This document shows, one piece after another, positions 9,169 to 18,953 of a stretch of DNA of 64,000 nucleotides. Location of the stretch: the NCBI RefSeq assembly GCF_001298445.1, contig NZ_CP012036.1:5703524-5767523 (forward strand). Direction: 5' to 3'. The DNA is from Nostoc piscinale CENA21. Lineage in GTDB: Bacteria; Cyanobacteriota; Cyanobacteriia; Cyanobacteriales; Nostocaceae. Numbering within the stretch: position 1 is the stretch's first letter; each line of letters begins with the position of its first letter. The notes under the pieces are model-generated. The model did no database searches. It saw only the letters and a list, made by a program, of their open reading frames with translations, and had not been told where the DNA came from. A program made the position numbers and the translations under genes.

Positions 9169-9282
9169 ATGAAATCAACCACTGATTTAATTATTGGAAC
9201 TTGTCAAGCAAATTTGTCTGAGTTTTTACTGAATGATTTACTGAAAAACATAGTATCTAAAAATAGAAAATTTTTTAGATGA
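9169..9282 (+). CDS. Possible 37-aa small ORF after the palindrome
   Basis: ATG 9169 abuts the long palindrome and opens a 37-codon frame beginning MKSTTDLIIGTCQANLSEFL. There is no separate ribosome site, since the palindrome occupies that position, and no family is recognised. It may be chance. It is listed because it fills part of an otherwise empty 370-base gap. Confidence 0.15.
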   Translation: MKSTTDLIIGTCQANLSEFLLNDLLKNIVSKNRKFFR

Positions 9283-9430
9283 TTTCACGGTTATTAATCT
9301 CATAAAATAATTTCACAAGTGAGAAGTTGGAGCAGATATTTACTCCAATCAAAACTTTGGTAAAAAGCAGTAATTCAGCCTTAATTACCCCTACAAAGTT
9401 TCATCCACTAATTTCTGAAATAATCTTTTT

Positions 9431-10027
9431 ATGAGAACAGACTACGAATCTGATTTTGGCAGCGATCGCATTCCTTCCTACGAAGAATACGGATACTCTA
9501 CTACCAGCCGTCGCCGTCGCAACTGGAAAGAAAACGCCAGTATCGCCGGACTAATGGCAGTTGGTACTGGCTTGATAATTGCAGATATCTCACTCCACCA
9601 CATGGTGATGGCATCACTCGCGTTTGGAACTGGCATTGTAGCGTTACTACCCAAGGAAGCAAACTTGCTACTTTCCAACTTTGAGAAATGGCAGCGCAAG
9701 TATGGCATCAATATTTATACTGTCTTGTTCTGCTTGGTAGGTGTAGTATTTATGTTGGACATTGCCACTGCACCTGCAAATGCCCAGTTCATGCAAAACG
9801 CAGAGGATTTTTTCACAGAATACTTTACTGGTGTTAATGCAGACATTATCAAATACGTATTTGCGGTACTGCGCGGTTTGTTCCTAATTTACCTGGGTAT
9901 TGGTCTGATCCGGGTTGTTCAAGCAGCCAGAAATGACGAAGATTGGCAAACGATCGCCCGTACACCAATTATCGTTGCCCTCACAGTTGTAGTCGGAGAC
10001 TTGCTTGCAGGACTGGTAACAGGCTGA
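9431..10027 (+). CDS. VirB2-like pilin subunit (T4SS)
   Basis: A 198-aa membrane protein that begins the T4SS operon. An N-terminal charged tail (SRRRRNW) precedes hydrophobic stretches. After these comes a signal-peptidase-like site at APANAQF (about residues 112-118). A mature part of about 80 residues has two membrane helices (YVFAVLRGLFLIYLGIGLIR and TPIIVALTVVVGDLLAGLV) around a charged loop, as in VirB2/TrbC pilins. The long N-terminal extension with extra membrane segments is unusual for VirB2. It would be the main conjugative pilus subunit. The identification rests on topology and position before the VirB3- and VirB4-like genes. Confidence 0.6.
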   Translation: MRTDYESDFGSDRIPSYEEYGYSTTSRRRRNWKENASIAGLMAVGTGLIIADISLHHMVMASLAFGTGIVALLPKEANLLLSNFEKWQRKYGINIYTVLFCLVGVVFMLDIATAPANAQFMQNAEDFFTEYFTGVNADIIKYVFAVLRGLFLIYLGIGLIRVVQAARNDEDWQTIARTPIIVALTVVVGDLLAGLVTG

Positions 10028-10119
10028 TACGTCACTCGTCAAAAAAGCCACCACAGTGGCACAATTCCACAAGTGCCACTCATTAAGATTTCAAAAACTG
10101 ACTTTTGTCTTTCGTAATA

Positions 10120-10455
10120 ATGGCCAGAGAACGCGAATTTCGTACTGTCAACCGCGTATTAGGAGAACAGCCACGCCTTGGGCCATTCCCCGCCGACCAA
10201 ATTGTTCCCTGGAGTGCGATCGCTCTCATCTCTTACATGGTAGTTAAGGGTTTTATGCAAGCTTCCTGGCTCGCAACCGGAATTGTAACTGCTTGGGGAT
10301 GGGCAACTTGGTGGACGGTAAGTTCCAACAAAGCCTTCTTCGGTAAGTTTGTCGGCACGCCCCGCATCACCCGTGGCTATAAACCTTTTGTTTCTCTCGT
10401 TAATCCTCTACAACCTCAATCCCAGAAAAAGCACCAGCTGAAAAAACGCAGATAA
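10120..10455 (+). CDS. VirB3-like inner-membrane protein (T4SS)
   Basis: A 111-aa protein with the VirB3/TrbD layout: a charged N-terminus (AREREFRTVNRVLGEQPRLG), two close hydrophobic segments around residues 28-66, then a basic C-terminal tail (KKHQLKKRR). It lies directly before the VirB4 ATPase gene, which is where virB3 normally is. VirB3 proteins anchor VirB4 at the inner membrane. ATG 10120 is favoured over 10105. Sequence similarity alone would be weak, so the call depends on context. Confidence 0.55.
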   Translation: MAREREFRTVNRVLGEQPRLGPFPADQIVPWSAIALISYMVVKGFMQASWLATGIVTAWGWATWWTVSSNKAFFGKFVGTPRITRGYKPFVSLVNPLQPQSQKKHQLKKRR

Positions 10456-10497
10456 AGCTGCTCCAGTAAAAAATATCACCGAACGAAACTACAGGCT

Positions 10498-13326
10498 ATG
10501 AGTTCGACCGCCTCAACAAAAACAAAGGACAAAATTGGTAAAAAATCCCTCGATACCGAGCAATTAGGTGTTGTCAAAAATCTGACACCGTTTGAGGATA
10601 TTACTCATTTAGCCGGGATTGCAAGTATCTCGCTTGCTGGTCGTAGAGATATCGGCGCACTCATCCTCCAGAAAAAAGAAGATATTCAAATTAAGTTCTG
10701 CTTCGACGTACAAGGAGTCCACCCGTCTTTACCAGAAGAACAGATTCTCCCGATTTTTGAAAATATTGAGGGCGGACTCAAAGAACTTCCGGAACGCGAA
10801 ACCTTAACAATTCATCTTGGTTCGTTCACTGATGATTTTCTCCGGCAGCAGGAACTAAAAAAGATAGAGGATAAATGCGACCTAGAGCAACTAACTTTAT
10901 TAGTGCGATCGGAACGTCTGCGAGCAAGAGAACTCACTAAAGCAGGAACTCGTAAAAATAAGTTTTTACGTTTCTGGTGTACCTATAGTGTCCTGGCTTC
11001 TGAAGATAGTCGCTCAAATGATGCAATTGAAAAAACTATCAAACAATTGCAAAATGCCTGGTTCCAATTTACTGGACAAATTCACGGTGTTCGGCAAGAA
11101 CGAATCGAAACAATTTTACGGGATAGTTTTACCTCTGGGTTTCAACGCTGGGAACAACTTTTGACAAACTCGATGGGGCTAGCAGTACGAGCAGTCACAA
11201 GTGAGGAAGTATGGTCAATTCTTTGGAGTCAGTTTAACCGTAGCGATGCACCCAAAGTTCCCAATCCCCTCATATTAGATGAAAAGGGACTTCGAGAAGT
11301 TCAAACTAGCGATTTCCACATTCGCCACCTGATGCTGGAGAATGAAAAATCTGTCCCGTTTCTCGATCGCAGCTGGGTAAGACTACAAGACAGGTATATC
11401 GGCGTTCTTCAGTTCAGCGAAAAGCCCCAGGGTTGGGTAGACGAATACGCCCAGCTTCGATATCTCTGGGAGGTAATATCCAAAGAAAAAATCTCGGACA
11501 CTGAGATTATCTGCCAGCTATCTAAAGCCAACCAGGGACTCGCCAAAACTGCTCTGCAACGGATTACCAAACAGTCAATTACCTCCAGCGCCATGTCTTC
11601 TGAGAAGGGGTCAATTGACGTAAAAGCCAATATGAACATTGAGGAGGCAGTTAAGGCACAAGAAACTATCCTCAGAGGCAGTCTCCCGATTCATACTGCT
11701 GTTGTTTTTTGTGTCCATCGTCATAGTCGTCAAAAACTTGATGAAGCTTGTCAATACCTTTCTAGCTGCTTCTTACGCCCTGCTGTAGTTGAGAGAGAAA
11801 TCGAGTATGCCTGGAAAACATGGTTACAGTGTGTACCTGTTGTTTGGGAAAACCTACTTACAAGACCCTTTAACCGTCGCCTCCCTTATTTCTCATCAGA
11901 AGTTCCCGGACTCATGCCGATAGTTAGAACAGCTACAGGAGATAAATCCGGGTTTGAGCTAATTGCTGAAGAGGGAGGAACCCCAGTACATCTTGACTTG
12001 TACAAGCAGCACAAAAATCTCGCCATTTTTGGTACTACCCGTGCGGGTAAATCTGTATTAGTAGCAGGTCTATTAACACCTGCCTTGGCTCAAAACATTC
12101 CCGTAATTGCACTTGATTATCCCAAACCCGATGGTACTAGCACGTTTACTGACTACACCAAATTTATGGGAGAGGAAGGGGCATATTTCGATATTAGTAA
12201 AGAGTCTAACAATCTATTTGAATTACCTGATTTAAGGGGGTATGAGCCTGAAGTTATTAAGGAAAGAATGACCGATTTCAAGGAATTTTTGAAATCCACA
12301 TTAATGATTATGGTGTTAGGGACAAATCCCGTAGGGGTAAGTCCGACAACAGTATCAAATATTGAAAGTATCATTACAATCACAATTGAAACTTTTTACA
12401 ACGATGAAGATATCAAACTTCGGTACAAGCTAGCATTAGAAAATGGATTGGGAACACCTGAATGGGCAGATATTCCCACACTTAAAGATTTCTATAATTA
12501 TTGTTCGCCTGGATTTATCAAGCTCGATTCCATCACCAATAATAGTAAAGAAATTCTCGATGCCCTTGACCAAATCAGATTGCGATTAAAGTTTTGGCTA
12601 AATTCACGAGTTGGGCAATCAATCGCCAATCCATCTAGCTTTAGAACTGATGCTCGATTGCTTGTATTCGCACTGCGATCGCTTGGGAGTGAAGCCGATG
12701 CCGCAGTCCTTGCCCTGAGTGCCTATTCAGCAGCTTTACGTAGAGCTTTATCATCTAAAGTATCCATATTTTTCTTAGACGAAGCACCAATTTTATTCAA
12801 TTTTGAGAGCATAGCCGAGCTAATTGGTAGACTCTGCGCTAATGGGGCGAAAGCAGGTATACGTGTAATTTTATCTGCCCAAGAACCAGAAAGCATTTTC
12901 CAAAGTAAGTCTGCTGCCAAGATATTTGCTAACATCACAACCCGCCTGATCGGTCGGATTCAAACATCGGCAGTTGACCCATTTGTGAATAGGTTTAAAT
13001 ACCCTTATGAAATTATCTCGCGTAATAGTACCGAAGCATTCTTCCCAAAACGCGAAAGTATTTATTCACAGTGGTTACTTGATGACAATGGCAAACTTAC
13101 TTTCTGTAGATATTATCCTGCTTATTGCTTACTTGCAGCAGTAGCAAATAACCCGAATGAGCAAGAATTACGCACTCTATTTCTCAATAAATATGTCGAT
13201 AATCCAATGCTGGGTATGGTGAAATTTACAGAAAGTTACATACAAATGCTTCGGGGAGATGAGTTAAGCCAAGAAGCACAACAATTACTGGATAACAATA
13301 AAAATCAGCAATTAAAGTCAGCATAA
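10498..13326 (+). CDS. virB4: VirB4/TraC-type conjugation ATPase
   Basis: A 942-aa protein with the size and domain order of VirB4/TraC ATPases, which energise pilus assembly and substrate transport. The N-terminal ~480 residues are the membrane-proximal domain. Walker A FGTTRAGKSVLVAGLL is near residue 511. Walker B VSIFFLDEAPILF is near 755, followed by the conserved tail GAKAGIRVILSAQEPESIF and a sensor-like RLIGRIQT. All nucleotide-binding residues appear intact. It is preceded by the VirB3-like gene and followed, after a MITE-like insert, by the VirB5-like gene. Confidence 0.9.
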   Translation: MSSTASTKTKDKIGKKSLDTEQLGVVKNLTPFEDITHLAGIASISLAGRRDIGALILQKKEDIQIKFCFDVQGVHPSLPEEQILPIFENIEGGLKELPERETLTIHLGSFTDDFLRQQELKKIEDKCDLEQLTLLVRSERLRARELTKAGTRKNKFLRFWCTYSVLASEDSRSNDAIEKTIKQLQNAWFQFTGQIHGVRQERIETILRDSFTSGFQRWEQLLTNSMGLAVRAVTSEEVWSILWSQFNRSDAPKVPNPLILDEKGLREVQTSDFHIRHLMLENEKSVPFLDRSWVRLQDRYIGVLQFSEKPQGWVDEYAQLRYLWEVISKEKISDTEIICQLSKANQGLAKTALQRITKQSITSSAMSSEKGSIDVKANMNIEEAVKAQETILRGSLPIHTAVVFCVHRHSRQKLDEACQYLSSCFLRPAVVEREIEYAWKTWLQCVPVVWENLLTRPFNRRLPYFSSEVPGLMPIVRTATGDKSGFELIAEEGGTPVHLDLYKQHKNLAIFGTTRAGKSVLVAGLLTPALAQNIPVIALDYPKPDGTSTFTDYTKFMGEEGAYFDISKESNNLFELPDLRGYEPEVIKERMTDFKEFLKSTLMIMVLGTNPVGVSPTTVSNIESIITITIETFYNDEDIKLRYKLALENGLGTPEWADIPTLKDFYNYCSPGFIKLDSITNNSKEILDALDQIRLRLKFWLNSRVGQSIANPSSFRTDARLLVFALRSLGSEADAAVLALSAYSAALRRALSSKVSIFFLDEAPILFNFESIAELIGRLCANGAKAGIRVILSAQEPESIFQSKSAAKIFANITTRLIGRIQTSAVDPFVNRFKYPYEIISRNSTEAFFPKRESIYSQWLLDDNGKLTFCRYYPAYCLLAAVANNPNEQELRTLFLNKYVDNPMLGMVKFTESYIQMLRGDELSQEAQQLLDNNKNQQLKSA

Positions 13327-13377
13327 ATTATAGAAGAAAAGCTAAGAGTAATCTGGATTTATAAAAATAAGAATCAA

Positions 13378-13468
13378 TAGACCTCTTGCATAAATAATTT
13401 TTTATCTCACGCAGAGGCGCAGAGGCGCAGAGAAGAGAACGCAAAGAAGGACTTTTGCAAGAGGTCTA
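13378..13468. repeat. 91-bp MITE-like inverted repeat
   Basis: TAGACCTCTTGCA (13378-13390) is the exact reverse complement of TGCAAGAGGTCTA (13456-13468). The interior has tandem GCAGAGGC units (CGCAGAGGCGCAGAGGCGCAG). Elements with these ends and core are abundant in Nostocales genomes. It sits between the virB4- and virB5-like genes with no coding capacity and may separate their transcription. Confidence 0.75.
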
Positions 13469-13530
13469 ATAACTCATAAACAAGTGGCTTAACTTTAATT
13501 GCCACATTGATTATTTTATCCACGAAAAGT

Positions 13531-14262
13531 ATGAAACCAAAATTCAAGTTTACTAAGAAAGGAGTAATAATCGGGTCAATAATTGGTCTGGTTACTTTAC
13601 TCGGCACAGCACCTAGCTATGCCTTTTCAATTGACGATTTCTTCAAGGTTTTAGGGAAATTCAACAGCTATTTTGAGGAAACCAAAAAGGAACTCACTTC
13701 AGGAACTAATAAATGGGGTGGGATGAAAAGCGAAGCTAAAACTGCTATTCAGACTGGCAGTATGGATATGCCAGATCCAGTAAACTCAGCCGAAAAGCTC
13801 AAAGAGCAACTCAAGAGCAAGGGTAACTGGAATGAAAGCAACACAGTTGAAGCTGCGGTCAGTGCAGCTAACGAACTGGAGAGAGAAACCACCCGCGCCA
13901 CGATCGCCAGCGTCTTAGGGGAAGTCGGTCAGGAACGTACCAAAAATGAGATAGAAGCAACTGAACAAACTGTAGCTGAGGCCAAAGAACTCGCAGAATC
14001 TGCACAACCAATGGATGCTTCACAAAACATCCTCAAGGTCATTGCTGCCCAAAACTCGCAAATTGTCTCAATGTTGGGTCAATCTCGCATTGACGGACTG
14101 CAAACACGGCACGATGCCCAGCAAACTAACCTAATGCTATCTCAACTTGCTGAACAAGGGGCAAGCGATCGCCGCCGTCAAAACCTGATGATGGACGGTA
14201 TCAGCGCCCAGTATATCGAAATCAGTGGGTTTAGCAGTCTCAAAACTACCGCCGGTGAATAA
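13531..14262 (+). CDS. VirB5/TrbJ-like periplasmic pilus protein
   Basis: A 243-aa protein with a cleavable signal peptide: a basic N-terminus (KPKFKFTKKG), a hydrophobic core IIGSIIGLVTLLG, and a cut site after APSYA. The mature part is almost all helical and rich in Glu, Gln and Ala (RTKNEIEATEQTVAEAKELA), with a terminal RRRQNLMMDGIS-type segment, as in VirB5/TrbJ minor pilins. It lies between the VirB4- and VirB6-like genes, as in classical virB operons. ATG 13531 is the start; the in-frame upstream codons lack support. Confidence 0.6.
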   Translation: MKPKFKFTKKGVIIGSIIGLVTLLGTAPSYAFSIDDFFKVLGKFNSYFEETKKELTSGTNKWGGMKSEAKTAIQTGSMDMPDPVNSAEKLKEQLKSKGNWNESNTVEAAVSAANELERETTRATIASVLGEVGQERTKNEIEATEQTVAEAKELAESAQPMDASQNILKVIAAQNSQIVSMLGQSRIDGLQTRHDAQQTNLMLSQLAEQGASDRRRQNLMMDGISAQYIEISGFSSLKTTAGE

Positions 14263-14332
14263 TTCACCCTAATTAGTTGGTCATCTCTGCAATTGAGATG
14301 ACCAATTCTCTATCAGGTACATAATACAGACC

Positions 14333-15484
14333 ATGTTAGAACATCTTGTAATTGCAACCGACCCATTCTTCGGGCAAGACATTTTAGAAAATGCGTCAGC
14401 TGGAGCGCAATTAGTAGCAGAAGGTTTCAATGAACTTTGGCAGGAAACCCTCAACGGCAATTTGTACGGCTCGATGTGCAAAGTTGGTCAGTTTTTTGCG
14501 ATCGCCACACTCACCCTTTTTATGGTTGAGTTAGGCAAAAACTGGATAAATCAAGAAGATATGAAAGCCCTCTCCAGTTGGATATGGCCCATTCTGGTTA
14601 TCGGACTATTAGCTAATAATGGCACTTTACTCAGAAGTGGAACACTCGCCATCCGGGGATACATTAATACTGTTAATAATGACATCCTGGAATTTACTGC
14701 TGCCGGAGCCAACCTAGAAGTAGCATTCAACCGCGCAGTCGGCAATATTGCCCTCCAGCAGCAAGTAGGAGCGGCAATGGAAAGATGCCGCTCCATCCCT
14801 GGTAACACGCAAGATTCAATCACCTGCTTGCAACAAGCAGAAGCAGAACTTAAAACCTCTGCGCCCGATTTATTTAAAGGAGAAGCCCCCGATAGCGGTA
14901 GTTGGGAATTTAACCCACTTCAGGCTTTATCTGATGCCAAAGACGCGCTCGAAAATCTCTCCCCTGGTCAAATCGCCGAAAAGATTGGTAATACTATCAC
15001 CAGTACAATCGGTTCAATGATTACTGGATTTGTCGCAGTTATCCTCCTCGCCCTCAATAACGCTTACCAATGGGGTATCGAATTCACGATGCTTTTAACT
15101 GCCCTACTTGGCCCGTTGGCAATAGGCGGTTCGCTACTTCCCTTTGGCGCAAAACCTATTTTCGCTTGGCTAACTGGTTATTTCACCGTTGGAATGGCGA
15201 AACTCTGCTTCAACATGATTATTGGTTTGTGCGGACAACTTATCGCTAATTCCGAACAAAATCAACCGATGATATTTCTGCTTTTTGTTGGGTTAGTTTC
15301 TCCTATCCTGGCATCTGCATTAGCCGCAGGTGGTGGAATAGCTGTTTGGACAGGATTAGGTAAAACAGTAGCATTTGGCTCTGAAATTGCAGCAGGAATC
15401 GCTACAGGTGGAGCAAGTACAACTGCTACGGTTGCTGTTAACGCCACCAAATTTGTTAGTTCCAAAATCAAAGTTAAAAAGTAA
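14333..15484 (+). CDS. VirB6/TrbL-like polytopic membrane protein
   Basis: A 383-aa membrane protein with about six or seven hydrophobic segments. These include VGQFFAIATLTLFMVEL, WPILVIGLLA, IGSMITGFVAVILLALNNAY, FTMLLTALLGPLAIGGSLL and a Gly/Ala-rich C-terminus (VGLVSPILASALAAGGGIAV). This is the pattern of VirB6/TrbL, the inner-membrane channel part of a T4SS. It follows the VirB5-like gene and precedes the VirB8-like gene, matching virB order. Confidence 0.7.
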   Translation: MLEHLVIATDPFFGQDILENASAGAQLVAEGFNELWQETLNGNLYGSMCKVGQFFAIATLTLFMVELGKNWINQEDMKALSSWIWPILVIGLLANNGTLLRSGTLAIRGYINTVNNDILEFTAAGANLEVAFNRAVGNIALQQQVGAAMERCRSIPGNTQDSITCLQQAEAELKTSAPDLFKGEAPDSGSWEFNPLQALSDAKDALENLSPGQIAEKIGNTITSTIGSMITGFVAVILLALNNAYQWGIEFTMLLTALLGPLAIGGSLLPFGAKPIFAWLTGYFTVGMAKLCFNMIIGLCGQLIANSEQNQPMIFLLFVGLVSPILASALAAGGGIAVWTGLGKTVAFGSEIAAGIATGGASTTATVAVNATKFVSSKIKVKK

Positions 15485-15497
15485 TTAACAAATAATT

Positions 15498-16275
15498 ATG
15501 CTTAAACCTAAGTCTAAATCTCAACCAGCTCGGCTCCTCAGTTATGGTCAATCTACCTCCACACCTATTGCAATGGCGATCGCCGTAACAGCAGGAGGAA
15601 CTATTTTATCTACCCTATTGCAAATAATAAATATTGGCATGAGTGCTAGCACAAATCATCATGTCAAAGGCATGACGATAGTGCAACTCCAAGATGGGTC
15701 TATTTCACCTGGTAAATTTGCTGCTCCCAACGAACGCGAAGCCGAAACTATCAAACGCTTTATCTCAGATAGCATGATTAAAATGTTCGGTTGGAACGGA
15801 ATAATCGAAGCAACAGAGAATGGTGAAAATGTCACTAAACCTGATAGGGGAATAGATATTCAAACAACAAAAAATAGTAGAAAAAAAAATTCCCACTAGA
15901 GCTTGGGAAGCTGCATTTGCACTATCTGAAAATCAAGATTTCCGGGCAAACTTTCTTAAGAAATTAGCAGAAATCGTTCCAAGTGGTGTATTTAACGGTG
16001 AAGTTCAAGTTTCACTTGTAACTCGCCATATCTCTGAACCCAGAAAAATTAAGGATGGACAGTGGGAAGTTGATTATATTGCTACGCTCGTAAGCTTTAA
16101 TAGGAACGAAAACCAAGGCAAAGGAATCGCCTTTAACAAAACAATTACTGTCGAAGCTGTCGATACTCCCAAATTACCAAATAAGCCAACTGAACTCGAT
16201 AAGAAAATTTATTTAGTACGAGAACCAGGTTTAGAAATTACTCAAATTGTTGATTATAACCTCGGCAAGAAATAA
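15498..16275 (+). CDS. VirB8/TraE-like protein, frameshifted in an A9 run
   Basis: The frame from ATG 15498 stops at 15899, but one A removed from the A9 run at 15881-15889 joins it to a frame ending at 16275 (258 aa; join reads KKIPTRAWEAAFA). The protein has a single membrane segment near residues 25-45 (AIAVTAGGTILSTLLQIINI) and a periplasmic domain ending VDYNLGKK, with QWEVDYIATLVSFNR resembling the beta-strands of VirB8/TraE. VirB8 bridges the inner-membrane complex and the VirB9/B10 core. It is flanked by VirB6- and VirB10-like genes. Confidence 0.65.
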
Positions 16276-16299
16276 AAATCATTAATCAAGCATAGAACT

Positions 16300-18129
16300 A
16301 TGTTACAGCTAGAGAATGAGGCCCCCAATAAACATATAACTTCCGTCAATAGTCTTTTACCAATCGATAGTACAGAAGAAGATGAAGTTGAAAATTCACA
16401 ATTTGAGGTGGTTGAAGAAGATGAAACTGAAGTAGAAGACCCTGCGTTAATCCAAACTAAACACGACTTTGTTACATCTCCCTGGTCAAGGTTAGGAATT
16501 ATTGGTGGTGCATTTGGTGCTGGGTTTATAGTTATATTTGTTGTCCTCAACGGCATGATGAATGGGGGTAGTAAAAATGCCAAAAAACCAGAATTAACTA
16601 CTACTCCAACTCCCACGGTTAGCGCATCTGAGAAAAAAGAAGGCGATGTTTATGCCAAGCTTGCCCTCGCCAAGCAACAGGAAGAACTTGATGCCCTAAA
16701 TGGTAAAGCTAACACGGGAGACAAAGAGGAGAAAAAAGAAGCTACTGAAGAACAACAAGCCAAAAACCAAGAGAAAACCCGTTCTATTCGACAACAAAGG
16801 GTAGTTGCTCAACAAACTCGCCCTACTTCCAGAAGACGTGTATACCGAGAAGAAACACCCGAACCTGTTAGACCAACACGTAGAGTAGTGGCTTCACAGC
16901 CAATACCACCCCTGCGTCCTAGTGCTCCTCTGCCAAAATTTGCCAAACAAACAATTGCTAGCAACCAGAGTGTCGCCAAAGACCCAATAGCTGAACTCGA
17001 ACGCCTGCGTAACCTGGGTTCAGTTGGTCGAGTTGAGTATATGCTAGCCAGTACCACTGTCAGTGAACCTACAAACACAACAGTACTAGAAGTTACAGCT
17101 AAAACTGAAGAAACATTACGCCCAGCAGAACAAAATAGCGATCGCTCCCGTCGTCGCCGTAGCCGACGCAGCGAGAATACCGAAACAGTTACCAATACCC
17201 CTAATCAAGTTGAAGAACTGCGCCCGCGTTGGCAACCTGTAACCACAAACAACAGTACTCCTGAGTATAGCAATACTGATGACAAAGATAACAATCAAGC
17301 CGTGCCAGTTATTTATAGCTTCTCGGTAAAAGAACCACAAACCAGTTCAGAACTTGACAAAGAAAAGACCGTAGAATCCAGTTTTTCTAGTAATAAAGAA
17401 AACAACTCCACTCAGCAAATCGAACAAGTTGCAAATAACTACCTGCCAGAAGAAGCGCAGATACTCCAAGAAACACAACCGCAGTATCTAGTTGTCGGTT
17501 CGTTTGCAAGTGCAACCCTGGTAACTCCGCTCGTTATGCCCCAAACCAGTAATAACGCTCGTTCCCAAGAACAGACAAATACATTACGGTTTGTCGCCCG
17601 GTTGGACGAGCCGCTTTATAGCAATACTGGCGAAATAGCCATTCCCGCAGGAACACAGGTAACTATCGCTATGATTTCGGTTGATAGCACATCAGGTGTG
17701 CGTGCCGAAGTCGCGGCCATCCTCAAAGACGGCACAGAATATCCTCTATCACCTGGAACGATATCAGTTTTGGGAGAGGCGGGTTCACCCCTAATCGCCA
17801 GACCTTACGACGACAAGGGATCTGAAATTGCCAAATATGATGCCACATTAGGGACAATAGCTGGTCTTGCCAAGGTAGGGGAAATTATTAACCAGCCGGA
17901 TGAAGAAGTCACAGAAGATTTGCCTTTAGGTGGGACAAGAACCCGCAGCCGCAATAACAACCAGAACCTGGGAGCTGCTTTCCTTGAAGGTGCTTTTGGC
18001 AAACTTGGCGAAACAATCAGCAAGCGGACAGAACGTGCTACTGACGAAATCAACCGCCGTCCCAATGTTTGGTATGTGCCTAAAGACACCAAAATCACAA
18101 TCAAAGTCGATAGGTCAATCAAGCTGTGA
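16300..18129 (+). CDS. virB10: VirB10/TrbI-like T4SS core protein
   Basis: A 609-aa protein with VirB10/TrbI architecture. It has an acidic cytoplasmic N-terminus, one membrane helix around residues 65-87 (LGIIGGAFGAGFIVIFVVL), and a long periplasmic region rich in Pro, Thr, Glu and Arg. The C-terminal TrbI domain starts near residue 428 (LRFVARLDEPLYSNTGEIAI) and ends with DTKITIKVDRSIKL. The phrases IPAGTQVTIAM and RPNVWYVPKDTKITI are family-typical. It spans the envelope and joins the core complex. The stop overlaps the next gene's start by 4 bases, indicating one operon. Confidence 0.82.
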   Translation: MLQLENEAPNKHITSVNSLLPIDSTEEDEVENSQFEVVEEDETEVEDPALIQTKHDFVTSPWSRLGIIGGAFGAGFIVIFVVLNGMMNGGSKNAKKPELTTTPTPTVSASEKKEGDVYAKLALAKQQEELDALNGKANTGDKEEKKEATEEQQAKNQEKTRSIRQQRVVAQQTRPTSRRRVYREETPEPVRPTRRVVASQPIPPLRPSAPLPKFAKQTIASNQSVAKDPIAELERLRNLGSVGRVEYMLASTTVSEPTNTTVLEVTAKTEETLRPAEQNSDRSRRRRSRRSENTETVTNTPNQVEELRPRWQPVTTNNSTPEYSNTDDKDNNQAVPVIYSFSVKEPQTSSELDKEKTVESSFSSNKENNSTQQIEQVANNYLPEEAQILQETQPQYLVVGSFASATLVTPLVMPQTSNNARSQEQTNTLRFVARLDEPLYSNTGEIAIPAGTQVTIAMISVDSTSGVRAEVAAILKDGTEYPLSPGTISVLGEAGSPLIARPYDDKGSEIAKYDATLGTIAGLAKVGEIINQPDEEVTEDLPLGGTRTRSRNNNQNLGAAFLEGAFGKLGETISKRTERATDEINRRPNVWYVPKDTKITIKVDRSIKL

Positions 18130-18950
18130 AACTAAGAGATATAGCCGATTTTAGTTTAAGGATGCCTTGGGCGATCGCCTTTAGCGGGTGCCTCACCATC
18201 GCCTCCGTGCTTGCACCAAACCAACTTGTACTAGCAAGTACTATCCGTCAAGTTGCAGCGTCCCAGGTGTCAGGAGAAAATGCCCAATTGCAGACAGTTA
18301 AGGTCTGGCCTGGACATGGGGTATCAATATCGTTCTACAACACCAGAGAAATCATCAAGAAAATCTGGTTGGATGACCCATCTAGGTTTGTTTTTGATGT
18401 AGACGGATGTCTTGAGGGCTTGAGTAAGTGTTCTGGAAGCAGCACGGGTGCTGGACTAATTCACATTCGCCGCATTGAGACAGTCAAAATCCCCGGTTTA
18501 CCACCAGCTCCTTACGGGGCGCACATGACGGTGATTACCGAATCTGGCTCAACAAGGAAAAGCTATCACTTCCGGATTGTAGCGGGCAGTGGCACACCAG
18601 AGTACAGCCAAATTGAAATTATTGGCGACACTCCCAGCAAACCTGAAGAAGTAAAACCAAAGGTTAGTTATACCGCATTATCTGATAGCAGACATATCGC
18701 TAAAGGAATGCAAGTTGCTCTAAAAAACCAGTGGGTTACGACAGACAGCAAGCTCTGGAAGCGTCTGAACCAACTTGTGGAGTTGCGATCGCAAGGAGAA
18801 GAACTTGTCGTCGCCGCCAGCACCACCGGAGTATCAATGCAATTGGTTGAAAAACTCATGCTACTGGGTGGAAAGCGCTTGTTAGAAATACCACCACAGC
18901 GCAATAACCCTCTCACAACAACAAATCCAGGTAAAACAAGTTTTAGATAA
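18126..18950 (+). CDS. Exported VirB9/TraK-like protein
   Basis: A 274-aa protein with an N-terminal signal (MPWAIAFSGCLTIASVLAPN) ending near VLAS. The mature domain has VKVWPGHGVSISFYNTREII, then KKIWLDDPSRFVFDV, and later AHMTVITESGSTRKSYHFRI. This resembles the beta-rich N-terminal half of VirB9/TraK/TrbG. A conserved Cys pair lies between (DVDGCLEGLSKCSG). Position immediately after the VirB10-like gene supports a core-complex role. The usual C-terminal VirB9 domain is not evident, and order B8-B10-B9 is atypical, so the call is moderate. Start codon overlaps the VirB10-like stop (GTGAAACTAAG). Confidence 0.5.
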   Translation: MKLRDIADFSLRMPWAIAFSGCLTIASVLAPNQLVLASTIRQVAASQVSGENAQLQTVKVWPGHGVSISFYNTREIIKKIWLDDPSRFVFDVDGCLEGLSKCSGSSTGAGLIHIRRIETVKIPGLPPAPYGAHMTVITESGSTRKSYHFRIVAGSGTPEYSQIEIIGDTPSKPEEVKPKVSYTALSDSRHIAKGMQVALKNQWVTTDSKLWKRLNQLVELRSQGEELVVAASTTGVSMQLVEKLMLLGGKRLLEIPPQRNNPLTTTNPGKTSFR

Positions 18951-18953
18951 ATA